A stretch of DNA of 64,000 nt from Collinsella sp. An268 (lineage in GTDB: Bacteria; Actinomycetota; Coriobacteriia; Coriobacteriales; Coriobacteriaceae), in assembly GCF_002159765.1 (NCBI RefSeq), contig NZ_NFJH01000010.1:1-64000 (forward strand), in the 5' to 3' direction. The translations under genes and the position numbers were made by a program. The notes beneath the pieces were generated by a model, which was not told the origin of the DNA, did no database searches, and was given only the letters and a program-made list of their open reading frames with translations. Shown here piece by piece: positions 1 to 12,093 of the stretch; position 1 is the first letter of the stretch; the number at the start of each line of letters is the position of its first letter.

Positions 1-223
1 CCGCCGCGGCCTCCCCCGTGGGGTTCGGCCCGCGCGGCAAGGAGATATATTGCCACCCCGAGGGGCCGGGCGCAAGGGGGAATCCGGCGTCCACGGTTCC
101 TACACAACTTGATCGTTCTTACCACAACATGTTGTGTTGTTGTAACGCTCGTCTACAAATTGCTACCGCTCGCCGATGCAAAATGCTTCGTAACGCCTCA
201 TTGGACTATATGCAGTCGCACTT
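1..223. other. Gene-free left edge
   Basis: No convincing gene is visible before the stop of the phosphohexomutase at 224. The only structure I see is a perfect 12-bp palindrome (ACAACATGTTGT, 124-135) in an AT-richer patch, followed by TGTTG repeats. It could be an operator or promoter element of a gene that lies to the left and is read leftward, but that gene is outside the window. Confidence 0.4.
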
Positions 224-1624
224 TCAGAGCGCGAAGTCGCCCCGCGCAAGCTCGCAGCCGGCGTCCAACAGGGCGTCGCGCATTTCCACGGTCGGCGCCT
301 CGGCGCAGACGCGCACCACCGGCTCCGTGCCCGAGGGGCGCAGAAGCAGCCAGCTTTCATCTGCAAACTCAAGGCGCAAACCATCCATATGGCTTACGCG
401 AACCGGCTCCCGCCCTGCGACCTCATGCGGATTCACCCCGGGAAGCATCGTCCGGAAGGCCTCGATCACCTCGTTTTCCAGCCTCAGGTCGCGGCGGGCG
501 TAGCTTGTTGCGCCGAAGCGCTCCGTCAGCTCGTCCACCAATGTGCCGAGTGTCTTTCCCGTCTTGGCCATGAGCTCGCAGATCAAGATGAGGGTGAGGA
601 TCCCGTCGCGCTCAGGGCTATACGCCGGAATACCTATGCCGCCCGCCTCTTCGCCCCCGATGAGGACATCGCCTTTGCGCATCTCTTCATATATATGTTT
701 GAAACCGACGGGCTTGACATTCACCCTGCAGCCGAGGTCCTGGGCGACGCGACGTGCGATAACCGGCGTTGACTGGTTGACCACGACGCGGCCGGAAAGG
801 CCGTGGTGCTGAACTAGGTGCTCTGTCAGAAGCGCGATGAGGTGCGCCGGCGATACGCAACGTCCCCGCTCGTCAACCGCACCGGCGCGATCCGCATCGC
901 CGTCGGTGATGAGGCCGGCGCATGCGCCGTGGGCGACAACCGCCTGTTCGCAGTCATCGATCCAGGGCTCGATGGGATCGGGGTGGATGTCGGGCGTATC
1001 GGCATCATCGTGGCCGTGGATCTCGACCACCTCGACACCGAGCGCGCCGAGGGCGTCGGCGACAAGGCCGCGCGCCGCTCCGTACAACGGGTCGCATACC
1101 ACCCGCAGTCGCGCGCGCGCAATGGCATCACCGTCTACGATCTCGCAGAGGTGATCCATATAGGGAATGACGAAGTTCTTGCGCTCTATGGGGCCCCGTG
1201 TCTCAGTGGGATCGGCGTCGATACCCGCCTCGATGGCGTCGGCGGCATCTTGGGTGAGTGTGGCCCCGCCCGCAAGACATAGCTTTACCCCTAGGTAGTC
1301 GGGCGGATTATGGGAGCCCGTCACCTCAAAGCCGCCGATGGCGCGCACGTCACGGGCGACGGCCCAAGACACGGCGGGCATGGGCGCCGGACGGTCGGAC
1401 ACCTTGGCAACAAGGCCGTGTCCGGCAAGCACCTCGCCGGCAAGCACGGCAAAGCACTCCGCTCCGGGACGCGTGTCGTATCCCACATATATAAGTGCAC
1501 CCGGCGCCTGCCGCGCCCACCAGGCACCCGCGGCATCCGCGAGGCGAATCAGGTTCTCATCGGTAAAATCACCGTCGAGGCGCGCACGCCATCCGTCGGT
1601 TCCAAAGGTAATCATCGTCGCCAA
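224..1624 (-). CDS. Phosphohexomutase (phosphoglucomutase/phosphomannomutase family)
   Basis: This 466-residue enzyme of the alpha-D-phosphohexomutase family should interconvert hexose 1- and 6-phosphates in the cytosol. All four family signatures are in order: the phosphoserine loop TGSHNPPDY at residues 102-110 (Ser104), the metal-binding DGDADR at 241-246, the sugar-binding GGEEAGG at 323-329, and the phosphate-binding RPSGTEP at 429-435. The length is normal for the family. I take the TTG at 1624 as start because AGAGG lies 9 nt upstream; an ATG three codons in has no well-placed Shine-Dalgarno. A second, longer phosphoglucomutase is encoded at 54496-56190, so the two probably differ in substrate. 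Glucose, mannose or glucosamine specificity cannot be read from the sequence. Confidence 0.88.
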   Translation of the reverse strand: MATMITFGTDGWRARLDGDFTDENLIRLADAAGAWWARQAPGALIYVGYDTRPGAECFAVLAGEVLAGHGLVAKVSDRPAPMPAVSWAVARDVRAIGGFEVTGSHNPPDYLGVKLCLAGGATLTQDAADAIEAGIDADPTETRGPIERKNFVIPYMDHLCEIVDGDAIARARLRVVCDPLYGAARGLVADALGALGVEVVEIHGHDDADTPDIHPDPIEPWIDDCEQAVVAHGACAGLITDGDADRAGAVDERGRCVSPAHLIALLTEHLVQHHGLSGRVVVNQSTPVIARRVAQDLGCRVNVKPVGFKHIYEEMRKGDVLIGGEEAGGIGIPAYSPERDGILTLILICELMAKTGKTLGTLVDELTERFGATSYARRDLRLENEVIEAFRTMLPGVNPHEVAGREPVRVSHMDGLRLEFADESWLLLRPSGTEPVVRVCAEAPTVEMRDALLDAGCELARGDFAL

Positions 1625-1757
1625 GGGTTCACACCTCTTGCACAGGCCGCTACAAACGTACGTGAGAGGTATACCCCGTGCCGCGCCTTGGCAACGGGAG
1701 CCGCAACAGCTCCACAGGCGCGGCGTCGACCGTGCGCAAAACGGTTGCGCCCGGCAC

Positions 1758-2660
1758 CTATCCCGTCAGGGCATCCGCCATCGCAGCCGTGGTCGCCGGC
1801 GTTGCGCCACAGCAGGCGCCCACCAGGTGCGCCCCGGCGGCTCGCCACACAAGCGCTGCCTCCGCAAAGACTTCAGGGCCGTCGGGCCACACCAGACGCC
1901 CGTCTCGATCGCGCTCGGGCACCCCCGCGTGGGGACGCACCATCACCGGCGTCCGCGCCGCCGCCACCAAGCGCGGGACGGCGGCCGTGGCGGCCGCAAG
2001 CGAGCAGCAGTTGATGCCCACCGCCGCCGCACCGTGTTTCTCAGCGTACACGACGGCCCCCTCGATCGTAAGGCCATCGCCCAGAAGCTCGCCCTCCTCG
2101 CCGATCGCGAAGCTCACGAGCACGGGCATGCCGTCCGCCACATCGCCCACGCCGGCGAGAGCGGGCTCGCAATCGCGTATAGAGGTGAAGGTCTCGAGCA
2201 GAATGCCGTCTGCGCCCGACGCAAGAAGCGCCAGCGCCTGCTCGCGATACGCCGTCCGGCACGCGCGGAAGGCAGGGGTGTCCCGCCGCGTCCAATCGAG
2301 GCCGCACGGCCCCATCGAGCCCACCACGAGCTGGGGCGCCGCGGCACGTGCGTTATCGACGCCGGCGCGATTGACCTCCGACATGGCGGGGACAATCCTG
2401 TCGCGCGCGAGGGCGGGGCCGCTCGCCTGAAACGTGTTGGTGATGAGCACCTGGGCACCTGCCGCCTCGTACAGACGATGGATCGCCTGCACCGTCGACG
2501 GCTCGGCCAGGTTCCAAAACGCCGGGGGCACCGTCTCGGCGTCCAGCTCACCCATGAGCACCGTTCCCATGGGGCCTTGGGCGAGCAGCACCTCGTCGGC
2601 CAGACGCCGCCTCAGCGCCTCGGCCCCGGCACGGTTGTAATATGCCGCCTCGGCAAGCAA
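1758..2660 (-). CDS. Homocysteine S-methyltransferase family protein
   Basis: This 300-residue TIM-barrel protein resembles the stand-alone homocysteine S-methyltransferases (MmuM-like) and the N-terminal domain of MetH. It should transfer a methyl group to homocysteine to make methionine, or act on a related thiol. The zinc-binding cysteines are present as GINCC (about residue 215) and GACCG near the C-terminus (about residue 282). The catalytic-face motif LITNTFQAS and the segment VVGSMGPCG also fit the family. The start is a TTG located 4 nt downstream of the stop of the preceding regulator gene. No ATG occurs before the conserved GPMGT motif, so the two genes are very likely cotranscribed. 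Methyl donor not determinable. Confidence 0.85.
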   Translation of the reverse strand: MLAEAAYYNRAGAEALRRRLADEVLLAQGPMGTVLMGELDAETVPPAFWNLAEPSTVQAIHRLYEAAGAQVLITNTFQASGPALARDRIVPAMSEVNRAGVDNARAAAPQLVVGSMGPCGLDWTRRDTPAFRACRTAYREQALALLASGADGILLETFTSIRDCEPALAGVGDVADGMPVLVSFAIGEEGELLGDGLTIEGAVVYAEKHGAAAVGINCCSLAAATAAVPRLVAAARTPVMVRPHAGVPERDRDGRLVWPDGPEVFAEAALVWRAAGAHLVGACCGATPATTAAMADALTG

Positions 2661-2663
2661 CGC

Positions 2664-3089
2664 CTACTCCTCTACCACCTGGATGCCCTGACGCTCCAGG
2701 TACGAAAGCCAGCGCTCCAGGGTGTCCTCAGACACCGCGTGCTCCATCTGGCAGGCCTCGACATCGGCACGCTCGTACGGCACACCGAGCTCTCGCGCCA
2801 AAAACGTGCGCAGCAGGCGATGGCGGTACCAGACCGCCTCACCGATCTCGCGCCCCTGCGGTGTGAGCATGACCTTGCCGTAGTGCGCCTGCTCGACAAG
2901 CCCCTGCCCCTTGAGCGCCGACACCGCCTTGTTGACCGACGCCTTGGATACGCCGAGGCGGTTGGCGATGTCTACGGAGCGGACGCCCGCCTCGCCGCCC
3001 TCCTCGTGCTCGATGCGCACCATGCTCTCGAGGTAGTCCTCGTTGGCCATGGTGAGATGCAAATCGTGCGAGCTCTCCGTCGTCTCCAT
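2664..3089 (-). CDS. DtxR/MntR-family metal-dependent transcriptional regulator
   Basis: This protein of about 141 residues belongs to the DtxR family of Fe/Mn-responsive repressors. The N-terminal winged helix begins with the family signature EDYLESMVRI and includes SVDIANRLGVSKASVNKAV as the recognition region. The dimerisation/metal region carries ACQMEHAVSEDT, whose Cys/Met, Glu and His are the usual metal ligands. There is no SH3-like third domain, so it is the short MntR-like type. I chose the ATG at 3089, which has GGGGAGG 8 nt upstream, over a TTG 12 codons earlier. The homocysteine methyltransferase gene follows 4 nt after its stop. A second short DtxR-like protein lies at 62689-63060. 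Confidence 0.88.
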   Translation of the reverse strand: METTESSHDLHLTMANEDYLESMVRIEHEEGGEAGVRSVDIANRLGVSKASVNKAVSALKGQGLVEQAHYGKVMLTPQGREIGEAVWYRHRLLRTFLARELGVPYERADVEACQMEHAVSEDTLERWLSYLERQGIQVVEE

Positions 3090-3341
3090 CGGCGCTGCCT
3101 CCCCTGCAATCGCGCTCTCGCCCAAAACATCGCGCCCGCCCGCGCGGGTCGCACATTGGTGCTGATTCTACCCCATCGTACACCGCCTGCACCCAAGCAC
3201 CATCCGCCATACCGCGCTTCGCACCCACCCTTCGCATCCGTGGACCACAGCCCGGCTCCACGGGCGCTGTGCGGTTGCCGTGCGACACGTTGGGCGTGGT
3301 AGAGTGGGAGGGTCCGACCCCTCCTACGAGAAAGGCAGTCC

Positions 3342-4586
3342 ATGGCAACCTCCTCCAGCTCCGATGTGCTCGAGCGCTTCTGCCGCTACGTCCGCATCGA
3401 TACCACCTCGTCCGACGAGCACTCCGACCAAGTCCCTTCGAGCACCTGCCAGTTTGACCTCGCGCGCCTTCTGGCTGCCGAACTCGAGGAGCTCGGTGCC
3501 GAAGGCGTGCAAGTGACCGAGAACGCGTACGTGCTCGCCTCGCTTCCCGCCAGCCCCGGCGCAGAGGGGGCGCCCGCCTTGGGCCTGATCGCCCATCTCG
3601 ACACAACAGAGGTCGTCAGCGGCACCGGGGTGCATCCGCACGTGGTTACCTACACCGGCGGCGACCTTGTCGCGGGAGAGACGGCAGAGGGGCCGGTCGC
3701 CATCGCCCCCGAGACCCTGCCCGCCCTGCACGATCTGGTGGGCGAGGACCTGGTGGTCACCGACGGCACCACGCTTCTGGGAGCCGATGACAAGGCGGGC
3801 ATCGCCGAGATCATGGCCCTCGTCGCGCGCCTTGCGGAGAACCCCGCCCTCCCCCATCCGCGTCTCGGTATCTGCTTTTGCCCGGACGAGGAAATCGGGC
3901 ACGGTGCCGAGCTGCTCGACATCGACACCTTTGGGTGCGCTTACGCCTACACCGTCGACGGCGGACCGATCGGCGAACTCGAATGGGAATGCTTCAATGC
4001 GGCAGAGGCCACCGTGCGCTTCCGCGGCTATTCCATCCATCCGGGTGACGCCAAGGACAAGATGGTCAACGCCGGCAACCTGTTTGCTGCGTTCCATGCG
4101 CTGCTGCCGGCGCACATGCGCCCCGAGCACACCGAGGGCTACGAGGGCTTTATCCATTTAGAGGGCGTCTCCGCAACTTGCGAGCACGCCACTGCCCGCT
4201 ACATCGTGCGCGACCACGACGCCGCCCGGTTTGACGAGAAGATCGCGCTCATCGAGCGCGCTGCAGCGTTTGTAAACGCCGAGCTCGACGCCGAGCGCGT
4301 GACGGTTGAGATTGTGCAGCAGTATCGCAACATGGCCGAGATCGTGCGCGATCACCTCGAGCTCATCGACCGAGCGCAGGAGGCGTTCACGGCAGCAGGC
4401 ATCGAGCCGCGCGTGCTGCCCATTCGAGGCGGCACCGACGGCGCCCAGCTCTCGTTCCGCGGGCTCCCCTGCCCCAACCTCTCGACCGGCGGGTATTGCT
4501 GCCACGGCGTCAACGAGTTCATCCCCGTGAGCTCACTCGAACGCATGGTGGACGTGCTGCAGGAGCTGGTGGCGCTCTTCGCGTAA
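3342..4586 (+). CDS. pepT: Peptidase T (tripeptide aminopeptidase)
   Basis: Peptidase T removes the N-terminal residue from tripeptides in the cytosol and is a di-zinc M20-family metallopeptidase. The 414-residue product is close to the usual 410. The metal and catalytic residues are recognisable: HLDTTE (His85, Asp87), GADDKAG (bridging Asp149), DEEIGHGAE (Glu183 general base, Glu184), TVDGG (Asp206), and the last ligand in YCCHGVNEF near the C-terminus. The dimerisation (lid) domain lies between about residues 215 and 325. An AGAAAGG Shine-Dalgarno precedes the ATG. The gene stands alone, divergent from the DtxR-type regulator and convergent with the LCP gene. Confidence 0.94.
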   Translation: MATSSSSDVLERFCRYVRIDTTSSDEHSDQVPSSTCQFDLARLLAAELEELGAEGVQVTENAYVLASLPASPGAEGAPALGLIAHLDTTEVVSGTGVHPHVVTYTGGDLVAGETAEGPVAIAPETLPALHDLVGEDLVVTDGTTLLGADDKAGIAEIMALVARLAENPALPHPRLGICFCPDEEIGHGAELLDIDTFGCAYAYTVDGGPIGELEWECFNAAEATVRFRGYSIHPGDAKDKMVNAGNLFAAFHALLPAHMRPEHTEGYEGFIHLEGVSATCEHATARYIVRDHDAARFDEKIALIERAAAFVNAELDAERVTVEIVQQYRNMAEIVRDHLELIDRAQEAFTAAGIEPRVLPIRGGTDGAQLSFRGLPCPNLSTGGYCCHGVNEFIPVSSLERMVDVLQELVALFA

Positions 4587-4630
4587 GGTGCCGCCGCGCC
4601 GCCTCGGGGCGAGCGGGCAACGCAGGCTGC

Positions 4631-4669
4631 AAAAACGGGGCGCAGACGTGCATCCACGCCTGCGCCCCG
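4631..4669 (-). terminator. Rho-independent terminator of the LCP gene
   Basis: A 10-bp GC-rich stem (CGGGGCGCAG/CTGCGCCCCG) is extended after one mismatch by a 4-bp inner stem with a CATC loop. On the minus strand it is followed by five T residues (4635-4631). It lies 22 nt after the LCP stop and between converging genes, so it may also stop pepT transcripts less efficiently. Confidence 0.8.
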
Positions 4670-4691
4670 CTCCTTGTCAGCTCCCCGCGAG

Positions 4692-5888
4692 TTACTGCAC
4701 CGTCGAGGTATCGCCCTCGGATCCCTCTGTCGAGGATTCGTCCGAGGATCCCGTGGTAGCCGTTCCGTAAATCCAGTCCTCGTTGCTGTTCTCGTACAGA
4801 TCGCCCACGGTGCCGCCGCCTTCTCCGGTTGTGCCCATGGTCTGCGGGCCCTGCGGATCCTCGCCCGCGTCCACGCGCGCCATCATCTCCGCGAGCGCGG
4901 TCTCATCCACAAATACGAAGCTCTGGCCATTGATGTAGGTATCCTCACCGGCCCATGAGGGCAGGTTGGCCGAGTACATGTTGTCAACATCCATGCCGTG
5001 CATGGCGTTGATGAGCGAGACGATGTCAGTCACGTTAAGCGATGTCTTCACCATATCGGCCAGCTGGTTCATGAGCGCGGGCACGGTGGTGACGTCGAGG
5101 TTGTTGAGGATCTTCTCGGCGAGCGCGCCCAAGACCATGCGCTGATGGCGCATGCGGGTGTAGTCGCCGTCGGCAAACTGATGGCGCGCGCGGCAGAACG
5201 TGAGGGCCGCCTCGCCATCCATGTGCTGCTGCCCGGGCTCGATAACCACCGGACCGGCCTCGGGATCGTCGACGCCGTCGCCCTCGGGCACGTAGATGTC
5301 GATGCCGCCGACCGCGTCGACGAGCGCCTTCAGGCCATCGAAGTTAATCTCGGCATATTCCGAAATCTGAACGCCGCAAAGGTCGTTGACCGCCTGGACC
5401 ATGTCGTCGGAACCGCCATAGCTAAAGACGGCGTTGATCTTCACCGTCGACCCCTGATACACATAGGCCGTGTCACGCGGGATCGAAATCAGGGTGACCT
5501 CTTTGTCCGTCGGGTCGACGCGGGCCAGAATGATGGAGTCGGTGCGGTAGGTTTCCTCGCCGGGACGGCCGTCTGTACCCAAGAGCAGCATGTAGAACGG
5601 CTCGCGCGTCACATCGGAGTCGGTAAGCGTCGCCAAAAGATCGCTCGTGATGACCTCGCCGTCATTAAGGCGCGACATAAGGCTCGTCACCCATGCGCCG
5701 GCGGTCACCACGCCTACGAGGAGTACGCCGAGCACGCCGATGAGGAGCCCGCGGCGAATAACGCGGCCGCGACGACGCTGGCGCGCGCGCTCCGCGTAAC
5801 GCCCCACGTTCTCGCGGCTGTAGATACGGCTTGCTGCGCCCGTGGTGGGACGATGGGTGTGCTGGACGGGTTTTTTACGCATGCTCAT
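4692..5888 (-). CDS. LCP (LytR-CpsA-Psr) family cell-wall polymer ligase
   Basis: This 398-residue protein is a membrane-anchored LCP enzyme, a family that attaches polyprenyl-linked anionic glycopolymers to peptidoglycan outside the membrane. A basic cytoplasmic N-terminus is followed by one membrane helix (about residues 45-70, GLLIGVLGVLLVGVVTAGAW). The extracellular LCP domain includes LLLGTDGRPGEE, RTDSIILARVDP and SIPRDTAYV, where the conserved Asp and Arg bind the pyrophosphate lipid. FCRARHQFADGDYTRMRHQ is the second conserved block. A Ser/Thr/Glu-rich low-complexity tail ends the protein. The gene starts 12 bp after the murA stop and is probably cotranscribed with it; a terminator follows. 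Confidence 0.92.
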   Translation of the reverse strand: MSMRKKPVQHTHRPTTGAASRIYSRENVGRYAERARQRRRGRVIRRGLLIGVLGVLLVGVVTAGAWVTSLMSRLNDGEVITSDLLATLTDSDVTREPFYMLLLGTDGRPGEETYRTDSIILARVDPTDKEVTLISIPRDTAYVYQGSTVKINAVFSYGGSDDMVQAVNDLCGVQISEYAEINFDGLKALVDAVGGIDIYVPEGDGVDDPEAGPVVIEPGQQHMDGEAALTFCRARHQFADGDYTRMRHQRMVLGALAEKILNNLDVTTVPALMNQLADMVKTSLNVTDIVSLINAMHGMDVDNMYSANLPSWAGEDTYINGQSFVFVDETALAEMMARVDAGEDPQGPQTMGTTGEGGGTVGDLYENSNEDWIYGTATTGSSDESSTEGSEGDTSTVQ

Positions 5889-5900
5889 GGGGAACCTAAC

Positions 5901-7184
5901 CTAGTCTTCGGCAAGATCGGGCACGCGTACGCGCGAAACCGCCGCGCCCAGCCCGACCAGCTTGTCGCAGAAGCGCTCATACCCGCGGTCAATGTGGTGG
6001 ATGGCGGAGACATCGGTCTCACCCTCGGCCACCAGACCCGCAAGAACCAGCGCCGCACCGCCCCGCAGATCGGGCGAAACCACCTGGGCGCCCGATAGCG
6101 AGGAGACACCGTGCACGATGGCATGGTGGCTCTCGATGCGTATTTCCGCCCCCATGCGCACGAGCTCGGAGGCAAACATAAACCGGTTCTCAAAAATGTT
6201 CTCGGTAATGACCGAGCTGCCGTCGGCAAGGGCAGAGAGCACCATGACCTGCGCCTGCATGTCGGTCGGGAAGCCCGGGAAGGGAAGCGTCTGGATATCG
6301 ACGGGAGTGAGATGACCGGCGCGCCATACGCGCACGCCCTCGGCCCCGCGCTCCAAGCGGATACCCATGAGCTCCATCTTCTTGAGCACCATGCCGAGGT
6401 GATGCGGGTTGAAGCCCGTGACCTCGATACCCTCGGGGTCGGCGGCGAGCGCTCCTGCCACGAGGAACGTACCGGCCTCAATGCGGTCCCCGATAACGCG
6501 GTGCGCCACGGGACGCAGCTCGTCGACGCCCTCGATGGTAACGACGGGCGTGCCGGCGCCCTCGATGCGGGCACCCATCTCATTCAGCATGTTGGCAAGG
6601 TCGACGATCTCGGGCTCGCGTGCCGCGTTATCGATCACCGTGGTGCCGCGGGCACGCACCGCCGCCATAATAAGGTTCTCCGTGGCGCCGACGCTTGCGA
6701 ACTCGAGGGTAACCGTGGTGCCGGTAAGGCCGTTTTCGGCGTCGGCGAAGATATAACCGTGGCTCGTGTCAAACGACACGCCGAGCGCCTCGAGGCCCAG
6801 GATATGCATATCGATCTTACGCGCGCCAAGGTTGCAACCGCCGGGCATGGCGATCTTCGCCCTTCCGAAGCGGCCGAGCAACGGTCCCATGACCGCCGTC
6901 GAGGCGCGCATCTTGGCGACGAGCTCGTAGGGGGCCTCCCATGAATTCGCACCGGAGGTGTCGATAGCGAGCGTGTGCTCGTCCAGCACCTCGATAGAGG
7001 CACCGAGACCCTTGAGCACTTTGCCCATAACGTGCACATCTGAGATGTTGGGGACGTTGGATAACGTCGTCGTGCCCGGAGCGAGCAGGGTGGCGGCCAT
7101 CAGCTTGAGCGCAGAGTTCTTTGCGCCTGAGACGCGCACCGAACCGGACAGGTCATGCCCGCCCTGAACACGAATGATATCCAA
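5901..7184 (-). CDS. murA: UDP-N-acetylglucosamine 1-carboxyvinyltransferase MurA
   Basis: MurA catalyses the first committed step of peptidoglycan precursor synthesis, transfer of enolpyruvate from PEP to UDP-GlcNAc. The 427-residue length is standard. The substrate Lys-Asn pair is in GAKNSALK (Lys22, Asn23). The reactive cysteine that fosfomycin alkylates is present as Cys117 in PGGCNLGARKID, so this protein is expected to be of the fosfomycin-sensitive type. The start is a TTG preceded by GAGGTAGGGA. The gene lies 54 bp downstream of atpC on the same strand with no obvious terminator between, so some transcription may read through from the ATP synthase operon. Confidence 0.96.
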   Translation of the reverse strand: MDIIRVQGGHDLSGSVRVSGAKNSALKLMAATLLAPGTTTLSNVPNISDVHVMGKVLKGLGASIEVLDEHTLAIDTSGANSWEAPYELVAKMRASTAVMGPLLGRFGRAKIAMPGGCNLGARKIDMHILGLEALGVSFDTSHGYIFADAENGLTGTTVTLEFASVGATENLIMAAVRARGTTVIDNAAREPEIVDLANMLNEMGARIEGAGTPVVTIEGVDELRPVAHRVIGDRIEAGTFLVAGALAADPEGIEVTGFNPHHLGMVLKKMELMGIRLERGAEGVRVWRAGHLTPVDIQTLPFPGFPTDMQAQVMVLSALADGSSVITENIFENRFMFASELVRMGAEIRIESHHAIVHGVSSLSGAQVVSPDLRGGAALVLAGLVAEGETDVSAIHHIDRGYERFCDKLVGLGAAVSRVRVPDLAED

Positions 7185-7238
7185 GTCCCTACCTCACCTC
7201 ATGCATTTCCGACCGTTGCCCAGCCGGAGCCGGGGCAC

Positions 7239-7631
7239 TTACGCGGCAAGCAGGAGCTTCAGCCACGCCATCTCATTATAGAGATAGGCGCGTCGTGCAT
7301 CATTTGCAGACAAATTACTCAGCTGCTCTTCAAATTCTTGTAACCGTGCCCGGGTGTCATCGGCGTCCACCTCAGCCAGGTCGCACGCCCGCTGCGCGAG
7401 AATGACGACCTCGTCTGCGGTGATCTCGGCGTAGCCGCCGGCAACGGCGAACCGATGGTCCACCGTGCCCATCGCAGCATCGCAGACGCGCACCACACCG
7501 GCTTCGACCGTGCAGATCTCGCTCGCGTGGCCCGGCAGCACACCGCACTCCCCATCGGAGGAAGGCAGCGCGACAAACGCCGCCTCCCCCTCATAGGCAT
7601 TCGACTCCGGGCAGGCGATACGGATGCGCAT
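7239..7631 (-). CDS. atpC: F1Fo ATP synthase subunit epsilon
   Basis: The epsilon subunit belongs to the central stalk and modulates ATPase activity. The protein is about 130 residues. The N-terminal beta-sandwich carries the usual VLPGHASEIC and VAGGYAEI segments, and the C-terminal helical hairpin contains ARLQEFEEQLS and ARRAYLYNEMAWLKLL. I placed the start at the ATG at 7631, four bases after the atpD stop; longer in-frame starts would run into atpD. It is the last gene of the atp operon. Confidence 0.94.
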   Translation of the reverse strand: MRIRIACPESNAYEGEAAFVALPSSDGECGVLPGHASEICTVEAGVVRVCDAAMGTVDHRFAVAGGYAEITADEVVILAQRACDLAEVDADDTRARLQEFEEQLSNLSANDARRAYLYNEMAWLKLLLAA

Positions 7632-7635
7632 GTCC

Positions 7636-10001
<2,366 letters not shown>

Positions 10002-10007
10002 GGGGAC

Positions 10008-11615
10008 TTATGCCTCCTCGCCCGCCGCGCCGTCCACCGGCGCCACGGCGTGCCTGGCCACAAACTCACGCTTATAGTCGGCGACGGCGTGATCGAGCTC
10101 ACGCTCCAGCTCGCCTGCGACCTTCTCGACACGCAGGCGCTCGAGAAGCTTGCCGAAGCTGCTCGCAAGGTAGGTCACGAGCCCATCGCGGAACTCGATG
10201 ACCTGCGAGAGCGGCAAGTCGTCGAAGTAGCCCTGGTTGCCCGCAAACAGCACGGCGACCTGCTCGGTCACGTCGAGATGATAGTAGCGCGCCTGCTTGA
10301 GCAGCTCCATCATACGCGAACCGTGCGTGAGCTGCTTCTGCGTCGTCGCATCGAGGTCGGAGCCAAACTGCGCAAAGCCCGCGAGCTCCTGATAGGAGGC
10401 GAGGTCGAGGCGCAGGTTGCCCGCAACCTGCTTCATGGACTTCACCTGCGCGGCACCGCCCACGCGCGACACCGAGATGCCGACGTCGACCGCCGGGCGC
10501 TGGCCCTGCAGGAAGAGGTCGCTCTGCAGGTAAATCTGGCCATCGGTGATGGAAATGACGTTGGTGGGGATGTACGCCGACACGTCGCCGTCCTGCGTCT
10601 CGATAAGCGGCAGGGCCGTCATCGAGCCCGAGCCAAGCTCCTGGGAGAGCTTGCACGCGCGCTCCAGCAAGCGGCTGTGCAGATAGAAGATGTCACCCGG
10701 ATACGCCTCGCGTCCCGGCGGACGACGAAGCGTCAGGGACATCTGGCGATATGCTACGGCCTGCTTGGAAAGGTCGTCGTAGATGACGAGCACGTGCCCG
10801 CCGGGGTTCTCCGCGGACGCCGGCTTACCGTCGGCACCGTTGTACATAAAGAACTCGCCGATGGCGGCGCCCGCCATAGGGGCGATGTACTGCATCGGCG
10901 CCGATTCGGCCGCCGTCGCCGAGACGATCACGGTGTAGTCGAGCGCGTGGTGTGCCTCGAGCGCGGCGCGGATGCCCGCCACCGTCGACGCCTTCTGGCC
11001 GATGGCGACGTAGATGCAGACCATGCCCTTACCGCGCTGGTTGATGATCGTGTCGATGGCGATGGCGGTCTTGCCCGCCTTGCGGTCACCGATGATGAGC
11101 TCGCGCTGACCGCGGCCGATGGGAATCATGGAGTCGATGGCGAGAATGCCTGTCTGGACCGGCTCGCACACCGGTGTACGGTCGATAACGCCCGGCGCCT
11201 TGAACTCGATGGGCCGACGGTGCGTCGTGCGAATCTCTCCCAGTCCGTCGATGGGCTGGCCCAGCGGGTTCACCACGCGGCCGAGCATGGCGCGTCCCAC
11301 GGGGATGTCCATGATGCGCCCGGTCGTGCGGCACTCGTCGCCCTCTTTGATGGCAGTGACGTTACCAAAGAGCACGGCGCCGACCTCATCGCGCTCGAGG
11401 TTCTGCGCCAGACCGTACACGCGCTCGCCGGTCTCCTCGCTCTTGAACTCGAGAAGCTCGCCGGCCATAGCGCTCATGAGGCCCGACACGCGGGCGATAC
11501 CGTCGCCGACCTCGTCAACGGTCGAGACCTCCTGCGTATCGACGGTCGCGTCAAGCGTGCTCAGGCGCTCCGCCAGAAGACGCGTGATGCTTGCAGCGTC
11601 AATCGTCTCAGACAT
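10008..11615 (-). CDS. atpA: F1Fo ATP synthase subunit alpha
   Basis: The nucleotide-binding, non-catalytic alpha subunit of F1, about 535 residues. The Walker A loop reads GDRKAGKT (residues 176-183) where GDRQTGKT is usual, a conservative change. The arginine-finger region [13 protein letters not shown] is intact. I start it at the ATG at 11615, preceded by GGGGAGGC. This ATG overlaps the atpH stop by 8 bases, suggesting translational coupling. A longer in-frame start 13 codons upstream lies inside atpH and is unlikely. Confidence 0.97.
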   Translation of the reverse strand: MSETIDAASITRLLAERLSTLDATVDTQEVSTVDEVGDGIARVSGLMSAMAGELLEFKSEETGERVYGLAQNLERDEVGAVLFGNVTAIKEGDECRTTGRIMDIPVGRAMLGRVVNPLGQPIDGLGEIRTTHRRPIEFKAPGVIDRTPVCEPVQTGILAIDSMIPIGRGQRELIIGDRKAGKTAIAIDTIINQRGKGMVCIYVAIGQKASTVAGIRAALEAHHALDYTVIVSATAAESAPMQYIAPMAGAAIGEFFMYNGADGKPASAENPGGHVLVIYDDLSKQAVAYRQMSLTLRRPPGREAYPGDIFYLHSRLLERACKLSQELGSGSMTALPLIETQDGDVSAYIPTNVISITDGQIYLQSDLFLQGQRPAVDVGISVSRVGGAAQVKSMKQVAGNLRLDLASYQELAGFAQFGSDLDATTQKQLTHGSRMMELLKQARYYHLDVTEQVAVLFAGNQGYFDDLPLSQVIEFRDGLVTYLASSFGKLLERLRVEKVAGELERELDHAVADYKREFVARHAVAPVDGAAGEEA

Positions 11616-12093
11616 GGGCTGCCTCCCCTCCGATAGTTGCAGTGGTGGAATCAAGGGCCTCGCGCGCGGCGCGCAGCTGCGTCTTGACCGAGATGTCGCG
11701 ACGCTGGCCGCGAGCCTCGATCACCAGCCCTCCGATGATGGACGGATCGACGTTCTCGATGAGGAACACCTCGCGGCCGAGCTCGCCGGCGATGCGCGCC
11801 GAGATCTTCGCGCGCAGGTCGTCATCGAGCGGCACCGCCGTGGTGACGCGTACGCCCACCACGTCCTCATCCTCTTCGGTGAGGGCGTGATACGTTGCCG
11901 CGACCTGGGGCAGGAGGTCCAGCTGGCCGCGCTCGACCATGGTGGTGAGCACGCCCAGAAGCTCGGGCGAGGCGCCGGCGAGCATCTCCAGGTCGGCGCG
12001 GTTCTTAAACACGCGACCCGGAACCTTCCCCGCCTCGAGGAGCGTACGGGCGTACGTCTCGAGAACGCGCTCCTGCTTACGGCTAGTCGGCAT
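11608..12093 (-). CDS. atpH: F1Fo ATP synthase subunit delta
   Basis: The delta subunit joins F1 to the peripheral stalk. The product is 161 residues, slightly short. The N-terminal helical domain ([14 protein letters not shown]) and the C-terminal signature ([25 protein letters not shown]) fit the family. It overlaps atpF by 11 bases upstream and atpA by 8 bases downstream. Confidence 0.93.
   Translation of the reverse strand: MPTSRKQERVLETYARTLLEAGKVPGRVFKNRADLEMLAGASPELLGVLTTMVERGQLDLLPQVAATYHALTEEDEDVVGVRVTTAVPLDDDLRAKISARIAGELGREVFLIENVDPSIIGGLVIEARGQRRDISVKTQLRAAREALDSTTATIGGEAAHV

Noticed and set aside
1338-3302. Very long open frame opposite the homocysteine methyltransferase, regulator and mutase genes
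   Set aside because: Arg/Ala/Pro-rich composition typical of antisense shadows in GC-rich DNA, and the opposite strand encodes recognised proteins. The same holds for long frames opposite atpD, atpG, both exporter pairs, glpK and ftsH.
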